From Delftia sp. PS-11 (GTDB lineage: Bacteria; Pseudomonadota; Gammaproteobacteria; Burkholderiales; Burkholderiaceae_C): a DNA stretch of 64,000 bases. Below are positions 52,876 to 62,195 of the stretch, piece after piece (position 1 is the stretch's first letter; every line of letters begins with the position of its first letter). The stretch spans positions 48,555-112,554 of the forward strand of contig NZ_JACSYA010000017.1 in the NCBI RefSeq assembly GCF_029870285.1, in the 5' to 3' direction. A program made the position numbers and the translations under genes. The notes beneath the pieces are model-generated. The model saw only the letters and a list, made by a program, of their open reading frames with translations, was not told where the DNA came from and did no database searches.

Positions 52876-55467
52876 CTATGCGCCACCCTGGCCACAGTCC
52901 TTGCCACGCAGCCATGCCGCGAAGTCCTGCGGCGCCAGCGGCCTCTCGAAAAGATAGCCCTGCGCCACCGGATAGCCCTGTTCGCCGAGAAGCCGGTTTT
53001 GCTGTGCGGTCTCGACGCCTTCGGCCACCACGGTCAGATTCAGGCTTTTGCCGATGCCCAGGATGGCCGCGCTCAGCGCACGCGCTGCTTCATTGGTTTC
53101 CAGGTCTGCGACAAAGCTGCGGTCCAGCTTGAGTTCGCTGACTGGCAGGCGCCGCAGGTAGCTGAGGCTGGAGTAGCCCGTGCCAAAGTCATCCATGGAC
53201 AAGCGTATGCCCTTGGCATGGACTTCGGCGATGGTTTTCATCGTGCTCGGGTGTGTGTCGAGCAACACGCTTTCAGTCAGCTCCAGCGTCAGATCACACG
53301 GCGCCAGATGATTGCGTTGCAGCGTGTCGGCCACCCTGTACGGCAGATCAAGATGGTGAAAGCTGGTTGGCGACAGATTGACGGAAACTGCCGGCACGTT
53401 GAGCCCCTGGGCACGCCAGGCGGCGAGTTGGCGGCAGGCCTCCTGAAGGGCCCAGTTGCCCAGGTCGGCAACCAGCCCGCACTCCTCGGCCAGAGGGATG
53501 AAGCGCCCTGGCGAAATTTCGCCCATCTGCGCATGTGTCCAGCGTGCCAGGGCCTCCACGCCGTAGAGCGTGCCGGTGCGCAGATCCACCTGCGGCTGGT
53601 AATGCAGATGCAACTGCCCCTGCTCGATGGCATGGCGCAGCGCGCTCTCCAGCACCATGCGTTCCTGGGCCTGCTGGTTCATTTCGCTGCTGAAAAACCG
53701 CAGACAGCCACGGCCGCTGCTCTTGGCCTGGTACATGGCCATGTCGGCACGGTGCAGCAGGGTTTCCATGTCGTGGCCATCGCCAGGAAACATGGCGATG
53801 CCGATGCTGGCAGACAGGCCCATCTCGGGCTTGCCTGCCGCAGCCATGGACTCGCCCAGCAGCGCCAGCAGCCGCTCTGCCATGTCCGAAGCCTGGTCAG
53901 CATCGCTTTGCGGCAGCACCACGACGAATTCATCACCCAGCATCCGGCCGGCGATGTCCGAGGACCGGATCCCCCTGCGCAGCCGGTTGGCGATCTGGCG
54001 CAACAGCTCATCGCCTGCCGGATGGCCCAGCGATTCATTGACCTGCTTGAAGCGGTCCAGATCCACATACAGCACGGCCAGCGGCTGGCTGTTGCGCTGG
54101 GCCGAGGCAATGGCCTGCTCGGCCTTGGCCTGCAGCAGGCTGCGATTGGGCAGGCCGGTCAGCGCGTCATAGAACGCCAGCTGGCGGATGCGCTTGCGCG
54201 CAAGCTCGCGCTCCAGCGCCAGAGCGCACAAATGCACACAGACATCGACCATGAGCTGGTGGAACAACTGGTCAGCCTGGATGCGCGGGCGCCTGAAGTA
54301 GAACGCAAAGCTGCCGATCGCACGCCCCTGGCTGTCACGTATGGGGGTGGACCAGCAGCCCACATAGCCCAGCGGCAGAATGCAGTGCCGGTGCGCTTCC
54401 CACAGAGGATCGGTGGCGATGTCGTCCACGCAGACAGACTCATTGCGCCAGGCCGCCGTGCCACAGGATGCCGCCTGCGGGCCAATGGGAATGCCTTGCA
54501 GCTGGCGGCGGTAGTCCGATGGCAGGCTCGGACCGGCCAGGGGCTGCATCAGGCCCCGTTCATCCACGCACTGGATACAGGCACTGATTTCTGGTGCAAT
54601 GCGCTCGACTTCGCGGCAGACCTGCTCCAGCACATCCGCCAGGGGGCTCTCACGCACCATGGCCTCCAGCACGCGGCGCTGCAGCACCTCATGCATCTTG
54701 GCGCTGGTGATATCGGTCAGCGTGGTCACGGTGTGCTGCCAGCCATCGGTATCCGGGTCGCTGACGGGGTTGCTCATGACTTTCACCCAGTAGCGCCGCC
54801 CGTGCTTGCTGCCCACGATTTCCTCGCGCTCCACGGTATGACCCCTGCGCAGGGCCTCGCGGTAGTCCGTGACGAAAGCGGGCTTCATGCGCGGCGCCAG
54901 CAGTGCGATGGGTTGCTGGCCCAGCACTTCTTCGGGCTGCCAGCCGAACATGCGCGTGAAGCCCTTGTTGGCATAGACGATGCGCGAATCGCTGTCGCTG
55001 ATGATGATGGCGGTATCGCTGGCATCGGCCACCAGGGACAGGCGCTGCAGGTGCGCCTTCTGCGCCTGTTCACGCAGGAAGCGTTGCGTGATATCCGTGG
55101 CAATCTTGAGAATCTGGCAGACCTGTCCTGAGGCGTCACGCACCGGCGTGTAAGACGCATCCAGCCAGCAATGGCTGCCATCGCTGCACACGCGCTCTAT
55201 CAGGCCCGTGCAGGGCTTGCCATCACGCAGCCGGGGCCAGAAGTCGCGGTACTCGGCACTGTCCGCATAGGCGGGCACGCAAAAAACACTGTGATGCCTG
55301 CCAAGCGCGGCCTCCCGCGTGAGCTTGAGCAAGGCCAGGAAATTGTCGTTGGCATGGCGCAGCACGCCATCCACATCGAATTCCGCGATTGCCATGGCAT
55401 GGTCCAGCGCATCCCACTGCGCCTGCCTGCGCATCATGGAGCTGGCCAGCTCTGCACACTCCCACAT
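52876..55467 (-). CDS. PAS-PAS-GAF-GGDEF-EAL sensor phosphodiesterase
   Basis: 863 residues. PAS1 ~25-130 (AEFDVDGVLRHANDNFLALL; YTPVRDASGQVCQILKIA), PAS2 ~145-260 (IISDSDSRIVYANKGFTRMF; VLGQQPIALLAPRMKP), GAF ~270-420 (VLEQVCREVERIAPEISACI; CSTPIRDSQGRAIGSFAFY-like core), GGDEF ~425-595 (YDALTGLPNRSLLQAKAEQA), EAL ~605-855 (YQPQVDLRTGTLYGVEALAR with Glu638; ELTESVLL; LSMDDFGTGYSSLSYLRRLP; VVAEGVET). The second-messenger synthesis motif reads LGDEF at 510-514 rather than GGDEF, so cyclase activity is doubtful, while the EAL residues look intact. Likely a c-di-GMP phosphodiesterase responding to a signal bound by PAS or GAF, similar in order to DosP-type proteins. Confidence 0.9.
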   Translation of the reverse strand: MWECAELASSMMRRQAQWDALDHAMAIAEFDVDGVLRHANDNFLALLKLTREAALGRHHSVFCVPAYADSAEYRDFWPRLRDGKPCTGLIERVCSDGSHCWLDASYTPVRDASGQVCQILKIATDITQRFLREQAQKAHLQRLSLVADASDTAIIISDSDSRIVYANKGFTRMFGWQPEEVLGQQPIALLAPRMKPAFVTDYREALRRGHTVEREEIVGSKHGRRYWVKVMSNPVSDPDTDGWQHTVTTLTDITSAKMHEVLQRRVLEAMVRESPLADVLEQVCREVERIAPEISACIQCVDERGLMQPLAGPSLPSDYRRQLQGIPIGPQAASCGTAAWRNESVCVDDIATDPLWEAHRHCILPLGYVGCWSTPIRDSQGRAIGSFAFYFRRPRIQADQLFHQLMVDVCVHLCALALERELARKRIRQLAFYDALTGLPNRSLLQAKAEQAIASAQRNSQPLAVLYVDLDRFKQVNESLGHPAGDELLRQIANRLRRGIRSSDIAGRMLGDEFVVVLPQSDADQASDMAERLLALLGESMAAAGKPEMGLSASIGIAMFPGDGHDMETLLHRADMAMYQAKSSGRGCLRFFSSEMNQQAQERMVLESALRHAIEQGQLHLHYQPQVDLRTGTLYGVEALARWTHAQMGEISPGRFIPLAEECGLVADLGNWALQEACRQLAAWRAQGLNVPAVSVNLSPTSFHHLDLPYRVADTLQRNHLAPCDLTLELTESVLLDTHPSTMKTIAEVHAKGIRLSMDDFGTGYSSLSYLRRLPVSELKLDRSFVADLETNEAARALSAAILGIGKSLNLTVVAEGVETAQQNRLLGEQGYPVAQGYLFERPLAPQDFAAWLRGKDCGQGGA

Positions 55468-55583
55468 CCTGATTCCCCCGCAACCGGGGCTGCGCCCCAG
55501 GCATGTCTATCCGGCGCGATGCCGTAAAGGATCGCATTGTTCCACGGGGAAAGGCGCTTGCGCCGCTTGTGCGCCAGGACCTG

Positions 55584-56741
55584 TCAGCGCAGGCCGGCCA
55601 GCAAGGCGGCGAGCAGGCCTGTGCCCACCAGCCCGGCCTGCCAGCGCAGCGCCACATGCCAGGTCGGCACATGGCGCTCCACGCGCTCATACAGCAGATG
55701 GCCGGCAGCAATCGACAGCACGAACGCCAACAGCATGCCCAGCATGGCGGCAGGCACGGACTGTGGCCAGAAATGGCTTTCCACGGCATTCACGAGCAGG
55801 CAGACCGAAAAATGCACAAGAAACACAGAATACGAGATCGTGCCGAGGCGGCGCAGCGGCTGCCAGCCCTGCCATTGCGCAAGCGCGGGGCTGCGCATGG
55901 CCGCTACCAGGGCCAGTGCCGAGATGCCGGCCAGCGCGATGCGGTCGCGCCATTGCACCGAAAGCGCTGCCACCACCAGGGCCACGATCAGCAGCGACCA
56001 GCACCAGGCGGTCGAGGACCGGTCCGCCTGTGCAGCCCAATAGGCCATCATGCCCAAGCCGTAAGCACCAAAAAAATATAGCGCCCAGACATCCCACTGC
56101 GCATCGAGATTGAAGCCCAGCAGCGAGGCGGCCACACCGCCTACCACGAGGGCCTGCGCGCCGCTCAGGGCCCAGGGCCACCAGCGCCGCAGCGCCTGCT
56201 CGCCAAAGCGCCGTGCCAGCACGGCCGTGCCACGGCGCACGCCAGCCAGCAGCAGCACCGTCAAGGCGAACAGTTGAAAGTCAATGGACACATACCAGAC
56301 GCCAGCGGACAGCGACTCCTCGCCCACGATGCTCTGCAGCAGCAAGGCGTGGGCCAGCAACTGGGCCAGGCCCGGCTCGCCGGACACGGAGTCATGGTCG
56401 AACCAGGGCCGCACGGCTGCCGACACCACGATGGCCACGACCAGGGCCACCGCATAAGGCACCACCAGCCGCACGAAGCGCCGCCCAATCCTGGCCATCG
56501 GGTCGCCGGGCAGTCCCTGACCCTGCGGCGCCAGGCTGGCCGCCGCCAGATAGCCGCCGAGCACCAGGAAAATCTGCACAGCCATGCGCGCGTACTCATA
56601 GAGCCAGTCGATGAGTTCAGGCGCGGCCGGATGGGCAACGTCGGACATGGGGCCGTAGAAAGCGAGGTGGTGCCAGACAATGGCGGCACAGGCCAGACCC
56701 TTGGTGCAGTCGATCAGGGCACTGCGGCTTGCGTGGGACAT
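55584..56741 (-). CDS. Acyltransferase-3 family membrane protein
   Basis: The ATG at 56741 gives 385 residues with about ten hydrophobic helices. SRSALIDCTKGLACAAIVWH is the acyltransferase-3 opening, with the His (HHLAFYG) that is thought to be catalytic; WLYEYARMAVQIFLVLGGYL and RRFVRLVVPYAVALVVAIVV follow; GTISYSVFLVHFSVCLLVNA is a conserved late block. These enzymes transfer acyl groups to surface sugars, periplasmic glucans or LPS. The acceptor is unknown. It is divergent from a GbsR/MarR-type gene with 186 bases between. Confidence 0.88.
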   Translation of the reverse strand: MSHASRSALIDCTKGLACAAIVWHHLAFYGPMSDVAHPAAPELIDWLYEYARMAVQIFLVLGGYLAAASLAPQGQGLPGDPMARIGRRFVRLVVPYAVALVVAIVVSAAVRPWFDHDSVSGEPGLAQLLAHALLLQSIVGEESLSAGVWYVSIDFQLFALTVLLLAGVRRGTAVLARRFGEQALRRWWPWALSGAQALVVGGVAASLLGFNLDAQWDVWALYFFGAYGLGMMAYWAAQADRSSTAWCWSLLIVALVVAALSVQWRDRIALAGISALALVAAMRSPALAQWQGWQPLRRLGTISYSVFLVHFSVCLLVNAVESHFWPQSVPAAMLGMLLAFVLSIAAGHLLYERVERHVPTWHVALRWQAGLVGTGLLAALLAGLR

Positions 56742-56927
56742 GGGGGCAATCGGCAATCGGGACAAGGAACAAACCGGGATGCGCCAGGCCGCGATGGCAG
56801 GCAGCGGACAGACGGCCCGGACAAGGCCGCCATTGTGCGCCTTTTGGGCAGTTCTTGCAGAAGGCTGACGCATCTGCGGCCCAGGCGCCACATCCCCTGG
56901 CGTGCACGCCCAGGCACAATGCTGGCC

Positions 56928-57515
56928 ATGACGCAATCCAATCCTCTTCCGGCGTTGAACCGGCAGTTCGTCTCGCATTTCGGCGAAATGGGCAGCCGCT
57001 GGGGCATCAACCGCACGGTAGGCCAGATCTACGCACTGCTGTTTCTTTCGCCCGAGCCGCTCAACGCGGACCAGATCGCCGAGACCCTGGAGTTCTCGCG
57101 CTCCAACGTAAGCATGGGTCTCAAGGAACTGCAGGCCTGGCGCCTGGTGCAATTGCGCCACCAGCCGGGCGACCGGCGCGAATACTTCGAGGCGCCCCAG
57201 GATGTCTGGGAGATCTTCCGCCGACTGGCCGAAGAGCGCCGCCGGCGCGAGATCGAGCCCACCCAGTCCATGCTGCGCGCGGCCATGCTCGAAGAGGCAT
57301 CCACCGAGCAAGAGCGCTACGCCCAGCAGCGCATGCGCGACATGTACGAACTGATCGACCGGCTGATGAACTGGTTCGACGATGTGCAGCGCCTGTCGCC
57401 GGAGACGGCCATGCAGCTGATGGGCATGGGCACCGCCGTGACGCGCCTGCTGGAATTCAAGGACCGCATCACGGGCAGCAAAGGCCGCCCCAGGGCAGAC
57501 GACGCCAGCGACTGA
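56928..57515 (+). CDS. GbsR/MarR-family winged-helix regulator
   Basis: 195 residues from ATG 56928; ATG 56919 three codons earlier is an equal alternative. The winged helix is clear: INRTVGQIYALLFLSPEPLN, ADQIAETLEFSRSNVSMGLK and ELQAWRLVQLRHQPGDRREY. The C terminus is helical (RRLAEERRRREIEPTQSMLR; RMRDMYELIDRLMNWFDDVQ). GbsR-type regulators respond to choline or other solutes in Bacillus; the ligand here is unknown. It is convergent with cydX and divergent from the acyltransferase, the likelier target. Confidence 0.85.
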   Translation: MTQSNPLPALNRQFVSHFGEMGSRWGINRTVGQIYALLFLSPEPLNADQIAETLEFSRSNVSMGLKELQAWRLVQLRHQPGDRREYFEAPQDVWEIFRRLAEERRRREIEPTQSMLRAAMLEEASTEQERYAQQRMRDMYELIDRLMNWFDDVQRLSPETAMQLMGMGTAVTRLLEFKDRITGSKGRPRADDASD

Positions 57516-57530
57516 GCCGGAGGCAGGGCC

Positions 57531-57668
57531 TCAGTGGCTGGCAGGCCTGTTGCGCGCGACAAGCTCGCGGCGCGTGGCCTCGTCATCCATCAGCTCGTAC
57601 CACATTGCGTTGAGCACGGCAAAGGCAGCAGCCAGAGGCAGGCCGAGCAGCCAGGCGAAATACCACAT
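57531..57668 (-). CDS. cydX: Cytochrome bd oxidase small subunit CydX
   Basis: A 45-residue protein from the ATG at 57668, with a GAAAGGAAACAAC ribosome-binding site, ending in TGA at 57531. One membrane helix with the CydX signature MWYFAWLLGLPLAAAFAVLN followed by AMWYELMDDEATRRELVAR. The Trp-Tyr opening and the WYE segment are typical. CydX stabilises the CydAB heme b595/d pair. It is the last gene of cydDCABX and starts 36 bases after the cydB stop. It is too short for a general ORF call. Confidence 0.9.
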   Translation of the reverse strand: MWYFAWLLGLPLAAAFAVLNAMWYELMDDEATRRELVARNRPASH

Positions 57669-57704
57669 GTTGTTTCCTTTCTTGAAGCTTGCCGCACCTG
57701 CGGC

Positions 57705-58856
57705 TCAGTAGGAATGGCCTCGGCCCTCGATGATGGCCATGGGATCGACCTTGCCGCGCAGCACGCTGTAGACCCAGCTGGTATAGGCCAGGATGATGGG
57801 CACGAAGATCAGCGCACACACCAGCATGATGAACAGCGTCAGATGGCTGGATGAAGCGTCCCAGACCGTGAGGCTGTGCCCGGGGTCCAGCGACGAGGGC
57901 AGGATGAAGGGGAACATGGACGCGCCCACGCTGGCGATGATGGCTGCAATGCCCAGGCCGCTGGACAGCAGGGCCAGCCACTCGCGGCGCAGCCACATGC
58001 CCAGAGCCGCCAGCAGCGGCAGCGCCAGCCCCAGTGCCGGAACGGCCCAGAGCAGGGGCTGCACCCGGTAGTTGGCAAACCAGGCCCCTGCCTGCTGCGC
58101 CGCTGTCTTGAACAGCGGATTGGACGGCCCCGAGGGGTCGATCACGCTGGTGATGTGGTAGCCGTCAATGCCGGCCAGCCATGCGCCCGCCGCCGCAAAC
58201 AGCGCCGTGGTAGCAACGGCTGCAGCCATGCCGCAGCGGCGCGCGCGCGCGGCCACCGCGCCGGCGGTCTTGAACATCAGCCAGGAAGCGCCATGCATCA
58301 GCAGCATGGCCAGCGACACCAGCCCGGCCAGCAGCGCAAACGGGTTGAGCAGGCCGAAGAACGTGCCCTCGTAGTAGATGCGCATGTCGGGCGCCAGCCG
58401 AAAGGGCACGCCCTGCAGCACATTGCCCATGGCCACGCCGAAGATCAGGGCCGGGACAATGCCCGCCATGCACAGCACCGCATCCCAGCGGGCACGCCAG
58501 CGGGCATCCTCGTGCTTGCTGCGGAACTTGAAGGCCACAGGGCGCAGGATCAGCGCCACCAGCACGGCAAACATGGCCAGGTAAAAGCCCGAGAACGAGA
58601 CGGCATACAGCTGGGGCCAGGCCGCGAAGATGGCGCCGCCCCCCAGGATGAGCCACACCTGATTGCCCTCCCAGACCGGACCCACGCTGTTGATGACGAC
58701 ACGGCGCTCCACATCGGTGCGGCCTACGGCCGGCAGCAGCGCGGCTGCGCCCAGGTCGAACCCGTCGGTCACGGCAAAGCCGATGAGCAGCACGCCCAGC
58801 AGGCCCCACCACAGCAGGCGCAGCACGTCATAGCTGATCAGTTCGTGAAGAATCAT
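57705..58856 (-). CDS. cydB: Cytochrome bd ubiquinol oxidase subunit II
   Basis: 383 residues, the usual length, eight to nine helices. [20 protein letters not shown] and [20 protein letters not shown] open the fold; [20 protein letters not shown] contains conserved Glu/Trp residues of the family. [19 protein letters not shown] ends it. CydB supports the CydA haems. It follows cydA by 18 bases and precedes cydX. Confidence 0.96.
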   Translation of the reverse strand: MILHELISYDVLRLLWWGLLGVLLIGFAVTDGFDLGAAALLPAVGRTDVERRVVINSVGPVWEGNQVWLILGGGAIFAAWPQLYAVSFSGFYLAMFAVLVALILRPVAFKFRSKHEDARWRARWDAVLCMAGIVPALIFGVAMGNVLQGVPFRLAPDMRIYYEGTFFGLLNPFALLAGLVSLAMLLMHGASWLMFKTAGAVAARARRCGMAAAVATTALFAAAGAWLAGIDGYHITSVIDPSGPSNPLFKTAAQQAGAWFANYRVQPLLWAVPALGLALPLLAALGMWLRREWLALLSSGLGIAAIIASVGASMFPFILPSSLDPGHSLTVWDASSSHLTLFIMLVCALIFVPIILAYTSWVYSVLRGKVDPMAIIEGRGHSY

Positions 58857-58874
58857 GGTTGCAATCTCCCTTGG

Positions 58875-60461
58875 TCACTGCCCGCGGGCGAGTTGGTGCA
58901 TCAGCGGAAAATAAGTGGTCAGGTGCGGCGCGCTCTCCTCATGGGGCCCCTTGCGTATGGCCTTGAGCATGAGCTTCATCTCGATGACGAAGAGCACGGT
59001 GTAGATGGCGGCAAAGCCCGCAATCGTCAGCGCCAGCGTTGCCGCGCCCAGGTTGGAGACGGCCAGCGCCGTAGGCAGCACGCCCTCGATGATCCAGGGC
59101 TGGCGGCCGACCTCGGCCACGATCCAGCCGCATTCGGCAGCGATCCAGGGCAGCGGGATGGCAAACACCGCCAGCTTCAGCAGCCAGGGATGGGCATCCA
59201 GCCGGCGGCGCGCCGACAGCCAGAAGAAGGTGGCCGTCAGCACGATGAAGAACATGCCCAGCGCCACCATGATGCGAAAGCTCCAGAACAGCGGCCCCAC
59301 CGCAGGCACAGTGTCCCAGGCAGCCTGGCGGATCTGCGCATCCGTGGCCTGGCGCGGGTCATCCACATAGCGCTTGAGCAGCAGCGCATAGCCCAGCATG
59401 GCACCCTTGTCCTCGAACACGGCGCGGGCCTGGGCGGGCGGCTGCTGCGGCGGATGCGCAGCGCGGATGGCCTGCAGCGCGTCATAGGCCACGATGCCGT
59501 CGCGCACGTACTGCTCGGTGCGATGCACCAGGTCGTTGATGCCGGGGATTTCGGTATTGAGCGAGCGCGTGCCGATGAAGCCCATGACCCAGGGAATATG
59601 GACTGCGTAATGGGTCTCGCGCGCGGCCTTGTCGGGAAAGCCGAAAGCCGTGAAGGCGGCTGGCGCGGGTTCGGTATCCCACATCGCCTCGATCGAGGCC
59701 AGCTTCATCTTCTGGTGCTCTGAAGACAGGTAGCCGCTTTCATCGCCCAGCACCACCACCGACAGCGCGGCAGCCAGGCCGAACGAGGCGGCCACCGTCA
59801 TGGAGCGGCGGGCCAGGTGCATGTGCCGGCCCTTGAGCAGGTACCAGGCCGAAATGCCCAGCACGAACAGCGATGCCGTCACATAACCGGCGGAGACGGT
59901 GTGCACGAACTTGGCCTGGGCCACCGGATTGGTGAGCACGGCGAAGAAGTCGGTGACCTCCATGCGCATGGTCTGCGGGTTGAGCTGCGCGCCCACGGGG
60001 TTTTGCATCCAGCCGTTGGCGATCAGAATCCACAGTGCCGAAAAATTCGATCCCAGGGCCACGCACCAGGTGGCCACCAGATGGCCGACCTTGCTCATGC
60101 GGTCCCAGCCAAAGAAGAACAGGCCCACGAAGGTCGCTTCAAGGAAGAAGGCCATCAGCCCTTCGATGGCCAGCGGCGCGCCGAAGATGTCTCCCACATA
60201 GTGGCTGTAGTAGCTCCAGTTCATGCCGAACTGGAACTCCATCACGATGCCGGTGGCCACGCCCATGGCGAAATTGATGCCGAACAGCACGCCCCAGAAC
60301 CGCGTCATGTCGCGCCAGATGGTGCGGCCCGTCATCACATAGACGGTCTCCATGATGGCGATGAGCACGGCCAGGCCGATGGTCAGCGGCACGAACAGGA
60401 AGTGGTAGAGCGCCGTGACCGCGAACTGCAGCCGCGATAAATCGACAATGTCGAGGCCCAT
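58875..60461 (-). CDS. cydA: Cytochrome bd ubiquinol oxidase subunit I
   Basis: 528 residues. LSRLQFAVTALYHFLFVPLT gives heme ligand His near residue 19; KFVHTVSAGYVTASLFV gives the b558 His; LGDESGYLSSEHQKMKLASI and AMWDTEPAPAAFTAFGFPD are in the quinol-binding Q loop; ECGWIVAEVGRQPWIIEGVL contains the conserved GRQPW. A bd-type quinol oxidase of the inner membrane with high oxygen affinity. It is 54 bases after cydC, so in the same operon. The terminal-oxidase choice also involves the cbb3 route implied by ccoG. Confidence 0.97.
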   Translation of the reverse strand: MGLDIVDLSRLQFAVTALYHFLFVPLTIGLAVLIAIMETVYVMTGRTIWRDMTRFWGVLFGINFAMGVATGIVMEFQFGMNWSYYSHYVGDIFGAPLAIEGLMAFFLEATFVGLFFFGWDRMSKVGHLVATWCVALGSNFSALWILIANGWMQNPVGAQLNPQTMRMEVTDFFAVLTNPVAQAKFVHTVSAGYVTASLFVLGISAWYLLKGRHMHLARRSMTVAASFGLAAALSVVVLGDESGYLSSEHQKMKLASIEAMWDTEPAPAAFTAFGFPDKAARETHYAVHIPWVMGFIGTRSLNTEIPGINDLVHRTEQYVRDGIVAYDALQAIRAAHPPQQPPAQARAVFEDKGAMLGYALLLKRYVDDPRQATDAQIRQAAWDTVPAVGPLFWSFRIMVALGMFFIVLTATFFWLSARRRLDAHPWLLKLAVFAIPLPWIAAECGWIVAEVGRQPWIIEGVLPTALAVSNLGAATLALTIAGFAAIYTVLFVIEMKLMLKAIRKGPHEESAPHLTTYFPLMHQLARGQ

Positions 60462-60515
60462 GGTGAGATCCTTTCTCTCGGGTACTTGGTATGAATTCGT
60501 TGTGCGGGCAACGGC

Positions 60516-62195
60516 TCAGCCGTCATGGCGCAGCCGGCCCAGCGCCTCGGCAAAGGCCGGCGTGCCGCGCCGGGCTTCGGATACCGTCGCGCCTTCATCC
60601 ACCCACAGCAGGCGGTCGGCCAGCTCGGCCTCGCGCCGCTGGTGGGTGGCAAAGACTACGGCGTGGCCTGGCATCGCACTCTGCAGCCGCACCAGCAAAT
60701 CGACTGCCGTGCGTGCATCCAGGCCCTCGGTGGGCTCGTCCAGCAGCCAGCAGCGGGCGGGACTGAGCAGCAGCCGCGCCAGCGCCAGGCGCCGCGCCTG
60801 CCCGCCCGACAGGCCCAGGCCGCCCTCGCCCAGGCGCGTGTCCAGCCCATGGGCCATGGCGCGCACATCGGCAGCCAGGCCCGCAATCTCCAGTGCCGTC
60901 CACAGCGCGGCGTCATCCGCGTCCGGGCGCGCCAGCCGCAGGTTGTCCCGCAGGCTGTCGGCAAACAGCTCGGTGCGCTGCGTCATCCAGGTGCAGCGCT
61001 GCGCTCGGACCTCGCCAGCCAGCGGCTGCAGCTCGCCTGCCATCATCGACAGCAGCGTGGTCTTGCCCGCACCGCTGGCGCCCAGCAGCGCCACGCATTC
61101 GCCCTCGCCCACCTGCAGTGACACGGGCAGGCCCGCGCCACGCGGCGCCACGGCCTGCACCATCTGCACGGCCAGCCCCGCCGCAGGTTGCGGCATTGCG
61201 CAACCTGCGCCGCCTTGCTCCATCGCCGGCGCCAGCCGGCGCAGCGCCAGCAGGCTGCGCCCCGCCTCCAGCGCGCCACGGCGCAAGGCCGTAAACGGCT
61301 CCATGGCGGACAAGGCCAGCAGCAGCGCCAGCGCGGCCACGGGCGCGACAATGGCGCCTTCCTGCACCAGCCACCCGGCTGCCAGCAGCACACCCGCCAG
61401 CGCCAGTGTGCCGCCCAGGCCCTGGGCAAAGCCTACCCGGGCCTCCAGCCGGAAAAGCTGGCGATCCGCTTCGGCAACGCGCCGGTCCAGGGCGGCAATG
61501 CGTTCGCGCTGCACGGCCAGCGTGCCGGCCATGGCCAGTTCAGCCTGCCCGGCCACCAGATCCGCCGCGCTGCTGCGCAGCGACTCCAGCGCCAGCGCCC
61601 GGCGCAGCGCAGGCTGACGGGCACGGCCTGCCAGCCACAGCGCGCTACCCAGGCCGCAGGCCAGCAGCCACACAATCAGGGCCAGGCCCAGCCACCAGCG
61701 CATCAGGCCCAGCGCAAGGCCTGCCAGGATGGCCGCGCCACAGGCCGCCACCAGGGGCACGAACAGGCGCAGGTACAGGCTGTCCAGCGCATCGACATCG
61801 GCCGTCAGCCGCTGCAGCAGGCGTGCAGGCCGCAGGCGCAGGCTCAATGCTGCCGACGGTGTGGCCCAGCCGCGCAACAGCCGCTCGCGCAGCGCAGCCA
61901 GCACGGCCAGGGTGGCGTCATGGGTAGCCAGCCGTTCGGCATAGCGCAGGCCCGTGCGGCCCAGCGCGAGCAGACGGATGCCGGCCGAAGGCATGAACAC
62001 ATCAAAGACCAGGGCCATGGCCGGCACCAGGCCGGCCAGCGCCGTCGCCGTGATGAACCAGCCCGACAGGCCCAGCAGTGCCATGCCCGCCAGCACCGTG
62101 AACAGGGCCAGCACCGCCCCGCCCAGCCACAGGCGGCGGGGGGCCATGCCTGCCAGGCTGGCGAGCATGGAAAACAGGGATGCCCGGGGCTTCAT
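60516..62195 (-). CDS. cydC: Glutathione/cysteine ABC exporter subunit CydC
   Basis: 559 residues. Six membrane helices in the first ~300 residues (LWLGGAVLALFTVLAGMALL; LSGWFITATALAGLVPAMAL), then an ABC ATPase: Walker A LGASGAGKTTLL, signature LSGGQARRLALARLLL, Walker B CWLLDEPTEGLD, H-loop VVFATHQRREAEL. CydDC exports glutathione and cysteine to the periplasm and is needed for bd-oxidase and c-type cytochrome assembly. The start overlaps the cydD end by 4 bases (ATGA). Confidence 0.94.
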   Translation of the reverse strand: MKPRASLFSMLASLAGMAPRRLWLGGAVLALFTVLAGMALLGLSGWFITATALAGLVPAMALVFDVFMPSAGIRLLALGRTGLRYAERLATHDATLAVLAALRERLLRGWATPSAALSLRLRPARLLQRLTADVDALDSLYLRLFVPLVAACGAAILAGLALGLMRWWLGLALIVWLLACGLGSALWLAGRARQPALRRALALESLRSSAADLVAGQAELAMAGTLAVQRERIAALDRRVAEADRQLFRLEARVGFAQGLGGTLALAGVLLAAGWLVQEGAIVAPVAALALLLALSAMEPFTALRRGALEAGRSLLALRRLAPAMEQGGAGCAMPQPAAGLAVQMVQAVAPRGAGLPVSLQVGEGECVALLGASGAGKTTLLSMMAGELQPLAGEVRAQRCTWMTQRTELFADSLRDNLRLARPDADDAALWTALEIAGLAADVRAMAHGLDTRLGEGGLGLSGGQARRLALARLLLSPARCWLLDEPTEGLDARTAVDLLVRLQSAMPGHAVVFATHQRREAELADRLLWVDEGATVSEARRGTPAFAEALGRLRHDG

